From Mycteria americana (lineage: Eukaryota; Chordata; Aves; Ciconiiformes; Ciconiidae): a DNA stretch of 64,000 nucleotides. Shown one piece after another: positions 1-13,200 of the stretch. Position 1 is the stretch's first letter. Every line of letters starts with the position of its first letter. The notes below the pieces were generated by a model. The model did no database searches. It was not told where the DNA came from and was given only the letters and a program-made list of their open reading frames with translations. The position numbers were made by a program, and so were the translations under genes. The stretch covers positions 29,916,501 through 29,980,500 of the forward strand of contig NC_134373.1 in NCBI RefSeq assembly GCF_035582795.1, given 5' to 3'.

Positions 1-1571
1 GGAGTGCTATAAATGCAACAAACCGTGAAGTTAAGTGTTTTTTATACCTTGTAATGACAAATTGTCCATGTTACAGTCCTTTTAAAAGCAGGAACTATGT
101 AAGGCACTTCTTCAGGAAATTGGCTTTCTCCTCATTAAGCTAATCTTTTGCCCCAGAACATAGAGTATTCCACACAGTCACAATTGCTGAAACATGCTCT
201 CACCATAAAGTCATTAACAAAGGCAGCTAAGTAAGAGATACCATTAGAGTCATTACCTAGTGACAAGATATAAAATTGTTCTGACAACTCATCTCTTAGA
301 CTGAAATCTGTTCTCATTTGGTGTTTCATTATCAGGATAAGAATTAAAATAATAAAGCCAGAGTTTAGCAAATCTGTTTCTGATCTTGAAGCCATATGGT
401 CTTACTGCATGATGGTAACTGCTGCAGCCTTCATGAGTAAGGCAGTAGCAGAAGAGTGGCAGTAAATAAAAATGTGAAAAAATTCCCATGGTTATTATTC
501 TAAAAGACATGAAGCAGGTGAATGCAAAATTGCTCAAACTAGAAGTGCATAACTACCATTTACCTTGGCTGTCACTGGGCCACAGTATCATATCCTAATC
601 CACTATCTCTGCAACAGCATCACCTGGGAATCAGATCAGGCCAGGACCTGTGCTGCTATTATCTTTTCCTTCTCAATGCACCAAAATTTTCTTCTAAACA
701 TAGTTACAAATTAGGTTTTTCTATGTACAAAAACGACAAAGTCATAAATATCTGACTTTGTATCTGATCAGAGACCAAGACAGAGACTTTAAGTAGCTGG
801 CAGAGTAGACAGAGCCCCTGTTTTATGGCTTTGCTTTCTGGGTTTTTTTTTTACTTTGAGGACAAGGGAGACATATTTAACAGGTAATACTCTGCGTTAT
901 TTTTAAAGCAATGTGTGCATGTGTTCAATGTGTTTATTTTCTCTTGCTTCGGCTTCAGTGATCAGCAAACACAAGTGCAAAGCTAAGTACAATGGTGTAG
1001 AGGCAGGTATATGGTAATGCTACTAAATGGTTTGCCAAAGCCTCATCACTGTGAGGAAGCAGTAATGCCAACTTTCAGCTAGAAGCTCTTTTTTAAATAG
1101 CATTTCATTCTAGCAGAAGGGAGCTTGATCTGCTGCAGGAGGGTAACATCTGTGCGCAGCATTGTAGGGTACATCTGTACCAGCATTGTAGTTTGGCTCA
1201 GGAGCATGCTTTTGAAATGTCTCTCCCAACCCTGCTGCCATACCATGCTTTGGGATGTGTCGCAGAGAGGTCTCACAACACAGCAGCTCGTTTCCTGAAA
1301 GATGTGCTCCGAAAGGCAGGTGTGGCTCCCATCACCTTAGCTGGTTGTCCAGTGCCAACCCAGAGCCCCCGCATTCCTGCACACCACACACCAGGCCAAC
1401 AGCACGACTGTCCTGTAAAAGCCTCGCTGTGGAGGGCTGTAGCACAGCCATTGCATTATTTCACACACTGAATTGAAAAAAAGCCAGCTCCTTGTTGTCA
1501 TGATTGTAATAATGATAATGATGATGATGATGTCTCACAACAAGAAGGGCCATCATGCAGTGTGGGCATGA
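1..1571. other. gene-free AT-rich flank
   Basis: No open frame here has protein-like composition, splice context or a recognisable domain. The frames are under 100 codons and overlap on both strands, as expected by chance. Apart from a short trinucleotide repeat near the end, I see no repeat family that I can name. Confidence 0.6.
1507..1532. repeat. short TAA/TGA trinucleotide microsatellite
   Basis: An imperfect run of AAT/GAT units ends in four GATs. It is short and lies 40 bases before the LTR insertion. It is probably polymorphic at most and has no evident function. Confidence 0.75.
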
Positions 1572-1576
1572 CCTGT
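1572..1576. repeat. left target-site duplication (CCTGT)
   Basis: CCTGT directly precedes the LTR's 5' TG. The identical CCTGT follows the terminal CA at 2144-2148. A 5-bp duplication is the usual footprint of ERVL/class III-type integrases, whereas class I gives 4 bp and class II usually 6 bp. Confidence 0.75.
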
Positions 1577-2143
1577 TGTCATGGTTTAGCCCCAGTTGGC
1601 AACTAATCCCCACGCAGCCGCTCGCTCACTCCCCCCCCTCGGTGGGATGGGAGAGAGAATCGGAAGAGTAAAAGTGAGAAAACTGGTGGGTTGAGATAAA
1701 GACAGTTCAATAGGTAAAGCAAAAGCCGCGCACGCAAGCAAAGCAAAGCAAGGAATTCATTCACTGCTTCCCATGGGCAGGCAGGTGTTCAGCCATCTCC
1801 AGGAAAGCAGGGCTCCATCACACGTAACGGTTACTTGGGAAGACAAACGCCATCACTCCAAACATCCCCCCTTCCTTCTTCTTCCCCAGCTTTCTATACT
1901 GAGCATGATGTCATGTGGTATGGAATAGCCCTTTGGTCAGTTTGGATCAACTATCCTGGCTGTGTCCCCTCCCAGCTTCTTCTGCACCTGGCAGAGCACG
2001 GGAAGCTGAAAAGTCCTTGACTAGTGCAGCAACAACTAAAACATCTCTGTATTATCAACACTGTTTCCAGCACAAATCCAAAACATAGCCCCATACCAGC
2101 CACTATAAAGAAAATTAACTCTATCCCAGCTGAAACCAGGACA
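1577..2143 (-). mobile_element. solo LTR of an avian endogenous retrovirus (ERVL-like)
   Basis: A 567-bp block begins TGTCATGG and ends CAGGACA, so it has the canonical TG...CA ends, and a perfect CCTGT duplication flanks it. Composition differs from the surroundings: a C-rich stretch (CTCACTCCCCCCCC), a GGGTTGAGATAAAGACAG segment and a purine/pyrimidine-biased middle. I recognise it as an LTR family widespread in bird genomes. No gag, pol or env sequence adjoins it, so it is a solo LTR left by recombination between two LTRs. Orientation is tentative. I place the element on the minus strand because its complement carries an ATTGAAC/TTTATCTC stretch that looks like R-U5 and a 5' end of TGTCCTGGTTTCAGC. 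The open frame at 1835-2020 inside it is not a gene. Low apparent decay suggests a fairly young insertion. Confidence 0.85.
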
Positions 2144-2148
2144 CCTGT
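2144..2148. repeat. right target-site duplication (CCTGT)
   Basis: This is an exact copy of 1572-1576, immediately after the LTR's terminal ACA. Confidence 0.75.
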
Positions 2149-5100
2149 CTAAGAGGGAGGGAGCCCTGATCATTATGGACACCAGCCAGCCTGTGTCTCC
2201 AGGAGCTGGGAATCACTGTCTGGCCATGTTTTATTTCACAGTATGCACATCTAGCCTATAATTTAGAAGAGGAAAAATAACCTTCCCTGAAACTTAGGAA
2301 GTACAGGCTATCCATAAGGTTTTGTACCACAACATGCCATGGCGGTCCTGGTTTGGCCATTGGTGATAAAGGTGAATTTTGTTCAGGTGACTGTGTGTTG
2401 ATATTTGAAAATTAAAGCAAAGATGACAAAAGCAGCATCTGTGTGTCTTAGGGTTGGGTCTTGCAGAATAGTTGCATGGCTGGAGAATTATTTGTAGGGT
2501 TTGTGCATTTGCAGTCCTGCAAGCACAGCATTTGATCAGAGACTGGGGACCAACCACAAGCAAATATAAATTAGTCAATCTTAAACAGATAGACAAGAAA
2601 GTAATGACAGACTGAGTGCATTCAGGAATTAAAAGAAAAGGGCAGAGAAAGATCAAAACCAACCTAAAGAATGACAGTCAGTGGAGTAAAGACATACCAA
2701 CCAATACATAACCAGTGATTTCATATTTCTAACTTCTGACTCATTTTTCTTCCTCGGTTTTCTATGTTTCTTTTATCCCCATTTTGATGCCAGAAATATT
2801 GTGGAAGTGTAGAAATCAACTTGAGTGCAAGAGCTCGCATGTCTGAAGCTAAGATTGTAAGTACTTCAGGGCTAACACTATGTCTGTTTATTAGCCTAGA
2901 CAGAACCAAGCTCAATGAATAAATAATAGTTTATCCTAAGGAAATTGATTTGGAAATAATTGTTCAATGGAGGAAGGTGCCAATCTTTCAGTGCAACATT
3001 TGCATGAAATACTATTTGCAGAGTATTATTCAAACACATATTGAGGTACTGAATAAGGAAAACATTTATCCGTAATAAGTATTTGATAAAAATATTGCCC
3101 AGATTTACAATGAATAATTCAGTCTGCATTAGTAACGTGTGTGACTGTGCACATTATTCATATCTTTATAAATGCTATGGTAAATTGCTACAGGTTAATA
3201 GGTCCTTACATCCTTTTCTGTTTAGAATGCTATTAGGTCCAATTTTTCAGAGGAGCTGAGCCACCCAGAAGTTTAAATATGATAATGAGTTGCAGATACT
3301 AAGTGTGTCTGTAAATCAGGCCATGGCAACGTTAGTCACAGGGAGGCTGTTTGGGACTGGCACAACAGGATAACACACCAGCCTGGATGAGGAGCATGTT
3401 CCGTAGGGCTCTGCGCAATTACCCGTGTCTTAATTGCACCCTAAATATTCTTTCTCCTCAATACAAAAGACATATTTAGAATGGATACAATTAAGTGTTT
3501 AAAAGCTGACTAGAAACTGAACAGATTGCTGATGGAAATACCTAAAAGATGGACAAGACTGATTACTGGACACTGTGATGAAAGCTGACAAACCCTTGTA
3601 AAAACCAAGACACAATAATCTAGAAAGCTCACTGCAAAAAGATCTCCCTACCATGTTTCTACTTCTGTTTCATTATAATTGTCATTTAGGCAGGCAGTGG
3701 GAGTCAAGCAATGTAAATAGCTGTGAATCTTGTTGTTAAGCTCTGGACAGGCACTGAAAAAAACCCATGCTCCAAGCCAGAGATGTATATGAGGCATGTA
3801 TAAGAGAAGAGAGGAAAACAAAATGTGAAACAGTAATAACATTTTCTTTAGATTTAGTTTGTTGCACTGATCCAAAAAGCCCATCATTCTAAAGCAAACT
3901 GGAGTTGTTTGATACCATAAAATGTGTGGTTTCTGAGAGGATTTAAAGTTAAGCTGGTTCAATTATTCACCCTTTGACTTCAAAGAGCTCGCTAGACTGT
4001 ATCAACCCATATGTCTGGTTAAAAGTTCGCATACGTTGTAAAGCAGTTTTGATAATGCAGCAGTAATATTGCCATAACCAACAGATATTAATAACAGGTT
4101 GTTAAGAAAGCATTGTATCTATGTATATCACACTCTCTCTCTGTTTACCTTTATACACATCCTAACGGACCATTATTTCTGTACATCGGGCTAGCCAGTG
4201 ATCCTGGAACAGGGATGTACGCATGACTAGATTGTGCTAATAAAACATTAGTTACTTTATCAGGAAGCCATGCCTTGAAGTCTTCTGAAGACAAGCAGGG
4301 GATTATAGCCCAGGCCACCAAGAGCACGAGAACATGATGACAGCGGAGGCCTTGAAGGTACAGGCTCAGGACACTACCAGAAGCCTTAAGCACAAATCGC
4401 AAGTAGTAAATTACTGATCACAAGAGAAATGCAATCTTGAGAGCTGGGTAGAACCAGTTTTAGGCCCTAACTGGGACATGTATTGAGTTGTGTAACAGCC
4501 TATTGCAGGTGGCTGGCAGTGCAGGTGGAGACATCTTTAGATGGTACACAAGATTGCAACAAATCCGACTAGTTGCACAGGAATCTTATTTCAGAACTGG
4601 GTATGTGAATTGATCACTCTGATATCCTGTATTGATACATACGTAAATATTCTTTCATCATCATATTTGCTCTAGTGTTGTATTGCTCATGTTTGCTTTG
4701 AGGCTTTGGTTGCAATTTGGATGCAACACGCAGAAAGCTATAAGTTTTGGTTTTCCTGGAAAAGAAACATCAACACTAACCGCTGTGTTTCTTAAAATAC
4801 CTTTGTTTTATACAAAGCTTGCAGACCTTCATCATCCCAGATGATGCCATTCCATATGTCCAATTCTAGCATAATCTGGTGTTGTAAATCTCTGGAAAAG
4901 ACTTCAAGAAGCAGATATGTTTAGACAGAAAATATGGGCTTAGAGCCTATACTGTCTTTGCAGGAAAAACATTATGATCTTGTGAGTGATCTTTAAGCTA
5001 AAGAAAACTGATTTGTCTTGTCTGCCTGCTATTATTTTGTGCTGACGTAGGCTGGTGGAGCAAATAAATAAATAATGTTTACACAAAGCTGTACTAGAAT

Positions 5101-8100
5101 CATGTAGGTTTTATAACATGGTCACACCTGAACAGCTTGATGATGTCAAGTATGTAAATTAAAGATGTTCCTGGTGCATAAAAAGATGCTGCATGCTGTA
5201 AGTGAAAAAGCTGAAATACTGACTTACAAATTAGCCATACCATCTGGTAAGCTTGTTAAACAGCATCTCTCCAGAAGACAGTGGTAAATGTGAATGATCA
5301 GCCATGACTCCACTTAGTGGATATCCTGTAAGAATAGATTTTGAGCCTGCATTTTTTTGTGTGCAGACAGTTCTGAAAAACAGTATCTGTGAAATGATTC
5401 ATTAGTGCAGACATTTGGTAGGGGGCTGTGTAACAGCTCCAGGACCTCCTTTTCCTGACAAGGAGAATAAAGGACTTTACTAGGAAAATGAGCGGGATTC
5501 TCATCGACCATAGGCTGACAGTGTACATCAGCTGGGGGTCACGGGCAGCCAACCTCCCTTGGGAGGACAGGACTCTGATAGTTAAGGCAAATCCACTTTC
5601 CTCCTTCTCCTCTGGGACGGAAGTTTCAACCTGCAGAAACAGCGTAACTTCATTCTTCAGCTCATATTCACACCTCATTGCTAGAGGCATTACTCTTTCG
5701 TTTTGAAACCTTCTTATCACTTTTCCAGATTTGACCTGCTTTTTTCTTTTTTTTTTTTTCCCCATTTTTGAGAGCTAGAGTTACAGTGCTGTTCTAAAGG
5801 TGAGAGAATTACCCTTAAACACTCACTAAGAGATGCCTTCTCAGGTGTTTCTTTTCCTGCGTTATACCTGATGTTGTCTACACTAGCACTCTGCATTTTG
5901 AGGAAGTCATTTATCTCTGCTGTATCAAATCAAGGACCAAGAGTTTCAAACAGGCAGAATCCTCTCCACTTTCCTGTTTTCTTGATATCCTTGGTGCGTG
6001 GCCTTCGGCTGATGTATTCTGGCTCCTCATGCTGCCTCCCTTTCCTCAGCACACTTCATTCTGGAAAGCCTTGCTTGTAAGTACCTGGCTTCCTCTGAGG
6101 AGCAGGAGTGCTTTGCTTTTCCCCTCACTCTAGGAGAAAATGAGGTGCTAGTGGCAACTCTCAGGAATAAATAGCTGCAGCCTCCACGCTGAGACGGAAG
6201 GACAGAGTGCCTTCAGACCGAGCTCTGGGGTAGCTCACGCTGTGGATCTGAGCAGGTCTAACCCTGTGACGTGAGGTTACATAGGCCAAGTCACGGTTCT
6301 GTGTGCCGTTTTACTACCGCTTCAGTAAGTGATAGTTTAAGTTTGTCACTTCAGATGTAACAGCTGTAGGTTGCATGATGTAAAAGCACAAATGCATCTA
6401 TTTTGCTGAATGTCTGAGTGGTTATATTTTAAATATATATTTTCCATTTATATTTTCTCTTGAGAGGGTATTCATGCAGTCATTACCTGGCTAGGTTTGT
6501 ACTGAAACGACCTAACTTAATGCCATTTTTCAGCTTCAGAAAGTATGTTTAAACATTGTTCTAGCAGGACCTAATTCTTTATTTCACTGAAGCAAACCCA
6601 AGCTGTTCAGGCTGTTAAAAACAAACAACAAAAAAACCCCAGCCTGGCAGTTTCAGCAAAAATTTAACAACGCTAAATGATGCATTAGCCAAGACTTCAT
6701 TACTTTTACCAGATACAGCATGGTGCGTTACAAGTATTATCAAAACTGACCTTCAGTTGTCAAATTAAGTTAATAGATCGGAGGCCCATTTGGCCAAACG
6801 TCTGCACTTAGTTTGGCAGGGCAGACCCCTGGGCTTCTCTGAGACACGCAGCCCCTTGGCCGTACTGCCGGCGTGTCGGAGCCGATAGCCCAGAGCTGGG
6901 CTGCTGCCTCCCGCTCCTGAGGAGGGATGTGAAGTTAGAAGTCACAAGTGATGGGCTCTGGGTGTCTCTCTGCACGGAGCTTGTTCCAGGATTAGTGGAT
7001 TTTGGGCCAGAGGAGGCCACAGGGACCAGTCAATCTGACTGTCTGTCTAGTGAATTTCACCCACTGTAGCTGGTAAGTTTGTCTTGTACAGCTCAGATTA
7101 ATGCATATGTATTGTATTTAATTGAGCACTGTATTAAAAAAAAAAAAGATTTCCCTTTTTTATTTGAGGCTCAGCTTTTGCAAATCACTAATATACAATG
7201 ACAAAAAGCTGCAGGAAAAACATTGTGAGCTTTGGGTTAGAAGCCAAGAAGTGTGAGTACTGATGCGCACAACAAGCTATTGCATGTTTGGTGAAAGTGT
7301 GATCCTGGCATTGAATTTTCCATTACTGTATCAAACTCCATGTGTGAAGCATTAACAGCGCTTCAGTAGGTGTATATGAAAATCTGTCATTTGCTACAGC
7401 TGCCTCAGTGCCTGCCCTCTAAGAGCCCCAAAACCTGCCCTGTGCCCCCCACTGGGTATTTCAGCAGTGTGAGAAATGATCACTCTTGACACCCGAGAAC
7501 TAGGTAGAGAGCGGGGAGATGGCAGCGCAGCCTATCTGCAAGATTGCACCTGCCACAGTGCCCTGAATGACGCAGGGAAAGGGAGTCAGGGTTTTGCAAA
7601 GTGGGCAGAAATTAAATGAGTAATTTATCCCCTGAGAACAGGAGCTGCCAGTGCATGTGTGCCAACGCGTCCCGGTGCTGCGGTGAGAGCCAGCACCCGG
7701 GGAAGGACCTCCTTCACTTGGGGTTGGGTGAAGCACCCTGTCTTGTCCTCTTATTAAGCCACTGATCCAAGGCAGACATGAAAAAGAGCCTTTCTGTTTT
7801 GAAACTTCCCACAGTTCCCAATTATGTGTGAGGACATATTCCAAATCCCCAAGATACGACTGCTGTGTTACCCACTTGGTCCACCTGCCGGCAAATTTGG
7901 TTTTCAAATGCAACTAGTAAAATGGTTGCTCCGTGTGGCATAGCCATCCTGCGCAAAGCCTTACTTCCCTCTCTGCCCCACCTTCAGAGATTCTTTACTT
8001 TCCCTAAAATGTGGGTGAGGTGCCTTACTAGGATCCTCAGGGCCACAAGAAAGGACAGGAAAAGGAGTCAGAAATGGCACACTGGAACATCCACCTTTCA

Positions 8101-10140
8101 AAAGTGGAAATTCTGGGAGGGAACAAAGTATAACAAGAGCCGGGGAGGTGGTGTCAGATGCTGTGGTTGGTTGGAGGGGTGGTAAGTGGAGAGGTGAGGG
8201 GGTGCAGCAGGATCGATGCAGTATTTGTATGAATCCAGAAATAATGATCTTGTACCAGCCCTACACCTGCTCAGTCTGGAAAAACTGATCCGAGTTCAGG
8301 ACGTTACAGGCAAGAAGACAGTAAGCAAAAGATATAGTGGAATTGGGAGAGAAAGGGAGGATCGGGCGAGTGAGAAGGGATAATGAGATAAGTTGTCGCA
8401 AAAGCAGTGCAGTGCTTCTCTAATGTGTTATATAGAAAAGACAAGACTGTGAAAGCCTGTTGAGATTTCATATCATAGGGTCAGGCTTTCTGGTTTTGTT
8501 GCTGTTTCTTCTATGGTTAACTGGAGCAAAAAGGTCCACATAACATTTGGGGTTTCTCCTTGCAAATAACAAGAATGAGCTCCAACCCAGAGACCTGTGA
8601 AAACTGAACGCCTCCTCCCTGGTTTTCCTTAGCAAGCAAAATTTCTCCACCCACAAATCCTCTGACACTGTCCAAACAAAGAAGCTGTCAGTAGAGGAAA
8701 GGGAACATGGGAATATTTTTGCTTTGTTTCCTAGTACTTGCAGATGAAGCATAATAGTTATCTGCACCCTCAAGCTCATTTTAACTTTTACAATACTCCA
8801 TCAAACTCGTCTCCTCCCACCTCCCCCCTTGGCAATAACGTGCCACAAAATTAATTCTGTAACAGTCACCCTGTCAGCTGAACCCCACTCCTGCCCTGGT
8901 CAGGGAGCATCGTGTGCCTCTGTCAGTCTGGCTCCACGGAGTCACCTGTCTGGTCCTGCTTGGAGGTACCTGCAACTTGACTGAGGCACTCGGCAGGCAG
9001 GGCCGTGGAGAGGCAGCCCAGCTCTGTGCTGTTTGCCATCTCTCACAATGACGGTCTCTCTCTGGGCTGTTCGATTGCCATGAATCACATCTCACAGGGG
9101 AGACCTCAGAGCCATCCTTGTACTTGCAAATGGTGCTGCTCCACCAGCATCTGGAAGGCTGAAGTCCTCTGCCTGGCCACCAAAGATGTCTATTTTGAAA
9201 AGCAGACATGCAAACCACCTGCTGCCCTGCCACATTCACCTTTCCCCATGGTCTGTGCCCCCTGGACACCTCCAGCTTAGCCGGGAGGTATTCTCGTCTT
9301 TACGGCTACTTCCCAGCCTGACCTCTCTGTTGGAAGGCTGCCAGTGAAACTGGAAATTAATTTCAGGTCTAGTGGTGGTTTTATGTGATGCAGCTGCTCT
9401 TCCGCTGGGAACACAATTCGATCCCCAGATACAGTCGCTGGGCACTGAACAGACTGCGCAGAGTAAGAGTTTTCAATCAATACTGACCTGAGCTGAAGAT
9501 TAACCCTTCTGCGAGAGATGAGAAGCTCTGCAGAGCTCCCATTTACAATTCCCTTCGGCATGCCAAATCCCTACCAACTGCAGATCCCTTCTTTCCTGGG
9601 ATCGTTATGAAGCGAACTCCATTTCATTTAGGTCATGACCTTTTGTTTGATTTTTCAGAGAATTATGACCTACTTGGTGTCAGGGCTTTGTGCTTGTTTT
9701 TAGCTCTTCGGATGGAGAAACTAGTAAGTTAAGTACCAGAGGACAAGCATTTATTTTTAATACTAGCTTCTCAGTGTAACCAACCATAAAATATTTAGGG
9801 TTCTTCCTTGTAAATCTAACAGCTACTAGTTCTGAATCTGCTGCTTTTTCTCCTGACCTTGATGAAGTCTCCTATACCTCACTGCAAAGTATTATGTGAA
9901 ATTCTGCCAAAATGAAATCTCTGTCCTGAAACACAGTAAAGAGTCCATAGCTTAGAATAATGCTGGCTAAACTGATCTAAACATTACCATATCTACCAGA
10001 AGAAAGAAAGAAAAAAAAATAAAAAGGAGGTGTTCTTTTCCCCCCCCCTCTCTTAATCCATCTTTCTCTATACTAATCTGAAGATGAGCTTGTGAATGGT
10101 CAATAAGAAGGCCAGGGCTCAATGACAGTTTGCTGAGCAT
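2149..10140. other. gene-free interval, no exon recognised
   Basis: Mixed AT-rich sequence with a few more GC-rich patches (about 5.4-6.3, 6.8-7.0, 7.4-8.2 and 8.85-9.3 kb). The longest frame is minus-strand 5298-5765, 155 codons. It begins in a Lys-rich run that translates a poly-T tract, has no domain I know and lacks splice context. The other frames of 100-140 codons look similarly accidental. I see no tRNA, rRNA or named transposon here. Confidence 0.5.
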
Positions 10141-10141
10141 C

Positions 10142-10200
10142 TGGCCTAGATCCTCAGCTGATGTAGATCACGTATATTTTGAAGCTCATCACACCAGCAG
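10142..10200. repeat. degenerate palindromic interspersed repeat (MITE-like)
   Basis: The segment CTGGCCTAGATCCTCAGCTG followed by ATGTAGATCA, and ACACCAGC further on, resembles a short palindromic repeat common in turtles, crocodilians and birds. That repeat begins GGCCAGATCCTCAGCTGG and is built of inverted arms. Here only the left arm is well kept. The assignment rests on memory of the consensus and is tentative. Confidence 0.4.
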
Positions 10201-13200
10201 CAGATTGGGTTCCTGAACAGTAAATATTTACTTCTATAAGGCCCTATCAACTTTAACAAAACATCTTTTTCTGTTCCAGCTCTTGTCCCAGATTAAGTCC
10301 AGGTAAGCAAATTAAAGCATGTTACAGCAAGATAGGCCAACAGAACAGTGTTTTGAAGCCACGTTTTGATTTTTGCTGGAAAGGAAGCATGTCACTGATG
10401 CTTAACCAGGTCATACTGAAGTTTCCCCAAATTATATTTGCCCCCTTCCTAAAACAATAAAAGTGCTACCAATGGGGCTTATAACACACAGTGCATTTCC
10501 AGATAGTGTGACTAAGGTGTATATAATAAGCAGACCTCTAGGAATGTGGGGTAACCAAATACCTGATAGAGACACAGCCTTGAAGACCTTATTTCACTAA
10601 AACAGTCTCTGACCTTCACTTCACTTTGTCCAAGCAGAGACTCCAAGACAGGCTGTAACGCATTTATCCAATAAACTTGCCACACAAGAAAGGCTGTGCA
10701 GAAGTGCCTGGTTGGGCCCGCCTTCGCTGAAAGGTAAGAGGATCTCAGGTTGTTTACTAGAAGGTATTGCACAATTCGCAACACAAGTTAAAAACCAGGC
10801 TGGCAGGCTCTGTGGGAGCCATACTGGATAGCACTTCCCCAGCTGCCTGGGTTGAAGGCTTGCATAACATCAGGAAAAAGAATGTTTATCTGTGATATTA
10901 TTTGAAGTGTAAGCTTCATTAAAAATGTCATCTACCGTAATTTTTTCCAGTTAAGTATGTGATTTTGGGTTTCTAAGATATAAAGGGAAAAAAAGGACTA
11001 CCTCACTGTATTGACATATATTGTTCAGTTAATTTTAGATTTTGTGGCACTCTCTTGGTAAACCCTTTCACACATTCAGGTAATTACCTGATACAATGGC
11101 ACATGAGTAATAACGCCAGGACGCACAGACTTGCTTTATCCCTCTTCCATGCAGCGCCAAGTAAGAAGCTGATGAAGCCAGTGCAGTTACTCCAATGTGA
11201 GATGCATTAGTCTCATCTTCACACCACACAGATACATAAACAGAGTGATGCTGTCACTGTTTTGTTTTAAACATTTTATTCCGTGCCGAGTCTTCAAATT
11301 TATGTTATTTGACTCAATAAATGTTTGATGGTCTCAGTGTAGCATCTAGTGGAGAAAGGGTAAATAACAGAAAAAAGGCAAAGCAGAAACGTGCCATTAA
11401 CCCTTGTGCATGGCAGGGATGCAAATGTGAACTGTTGGGGAGTGGGAATACTCGCTTCCCCAGATCATTCAGTAAAACACTTCAAGGGTTACTCCGAAGC
11501 GGCTGCAGTTAACTGGGTACAATACGGGGCTTGTAATCCTGGCAGAGCAGCATGGTATCACTGGCTTGAGTTCAGCTCAGGAAGGTCTCTATGTCTGAGG
11601 TACGCAATTGCTGTGAAGGCAAATTGTCCTTTAGAAACTTCCCTACTTAGTTTAAATTTGCTCTTGCTCCGGCAATAGTGTTTCTGTCCTGGCTTACAGT
11701 CAGTTTTGCATTTCTTCTGTTCATGGTAACGCTGTTTCCAGACTAACTACTGAGCCAGAGCTACTGTTCCCCAAATTCTGTCCCAACTTTGCCCCTGCAC
11801 AACCCAAATGATGTGGGTGTTACTGCAGCGGCTGGTTGCACTGGAAACACCGCAGCCAGATCTGGCTCAGAGGGGACTTGGCTCAGGACTAGTCCTGGAC
11901 CTGCGGCGCAGCCAGACCTCGCGGGGCTCGGGGAAGTTGTGAATGTGCAAGCAAAGCTGGAATTGTTCCTGCTGCCTTTCTGCAGATTTGATCTGTGATT
12001 CAAGGGCTTAGCTTTTGAGACGTATCAAATCTCAGCAGGTCCTGAAAAGTGGGGTCCTCTGTGTAATTATTTAACAACAGCAAAAAAAGCTTAGAGTTAC
12101 ATTTTTAACATTTTTTTTCCCTGAATGTCATTATTATACCCTGTTTATAAACAGATTAGAGGGGAATATCCATGGCAAAAGAGAGGAAAGCTTAATTTTC
12201 AATAACCATGAACTTAACAGAGTAAAAAATAGAAAGCTTGTTTTATAGTTATTTTATTCAAACTTTATTGGGACTTTTTATGTGCATAATGTCTCTAGTA
12301 TTTTATGGGGAGGTGAACAAAGAAGCACAAATCCCTACACCAGAGTCTGCCTCTAGGCACAGTTCATAGTGGAGAGTCCTCCAGAAGCATGGCTGTTAGA
12401 GGAGGGATACAGCTATGAAATTAATTATGGGGTTTCAGAGCCAGTTCCTCATGATATGGCATGGAAACGTGTGCCTTGGGCAGGAATACAAAGTAGAAGG
12501 TAAGTATGTCCCTCATTAAGAGTACCTCTAGAGAACACTGTGATTAATCCAAAATTATGTGAGATACAATTTCTTTGCTATTCATAAGGACGCTGTATGC
12601 TGCCACTGATCCATACTAGCAAGCAATTACAGAAGCATCTGCATTAGCCTGGTGGCACTAACCAATACGTAGCAGGAGACTCAAGGGTTACCTATTCTCT
12701 ATTTGTCCTTGCTAAATCTTCTAAGCAAGATAGAGACGGGTTCAGATCTGTTTACTCCTTCATCCCTATTAGCCAACCTGACGGTGTAAAGTGGGGGGAT
12801 TCTCATTTTTCTGTCTTGGTGCAGAGTACAGCTGATAGTGCTGCCCGGAGCAGCCTGAAGTGCGTTTCAGCTCCGTCCTAATCTCCGTCCAACGCCTCAT
12901 TACTTGGTGTTTTCCTGTTCCTCTGAACTGCTGGGGGTCCCAGCCGGTGATTCCAGGACAAAAGCCCGCTGGAATCAGGATAACTGCTCTGCTTTCTGAG
13001 AACTTAAGAAAGGGCAGCAGACGTCACCGAAAAACTATCTCACAGCAGCCCAGTAAGTGACAGAGCCGGGAGCTGGAGAGAGGAGCTCCAGATCTTTACC
13101 TTTTTAAGTGGAGAGGAATTACTGTATGCACAGTTTCCGCTGTCCTAAAGGTGACTTGGCAGTATCAGTAGCAACACTATTGGTAAAGCCAAGCATTCAA

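Noticed and set aside
1835..2020. 61-codon frame with protein-like look
   Set aside because: It lies wholly within the solo LTR. The same stretch recurs wherever this LTR family is inserted.
5298..5765. 155-codon minus-strand frame
   Set aside because: It begins in a Lys-rich stretch made by a poly-T run, has no recognisable domain and lacks splice signals or CpG context.
7500..7913. 137-codon minus-strand frame
   Set aside because: No family resemblance, and a moderately GC-rich patch explains the length. There are no convincing exon borders.
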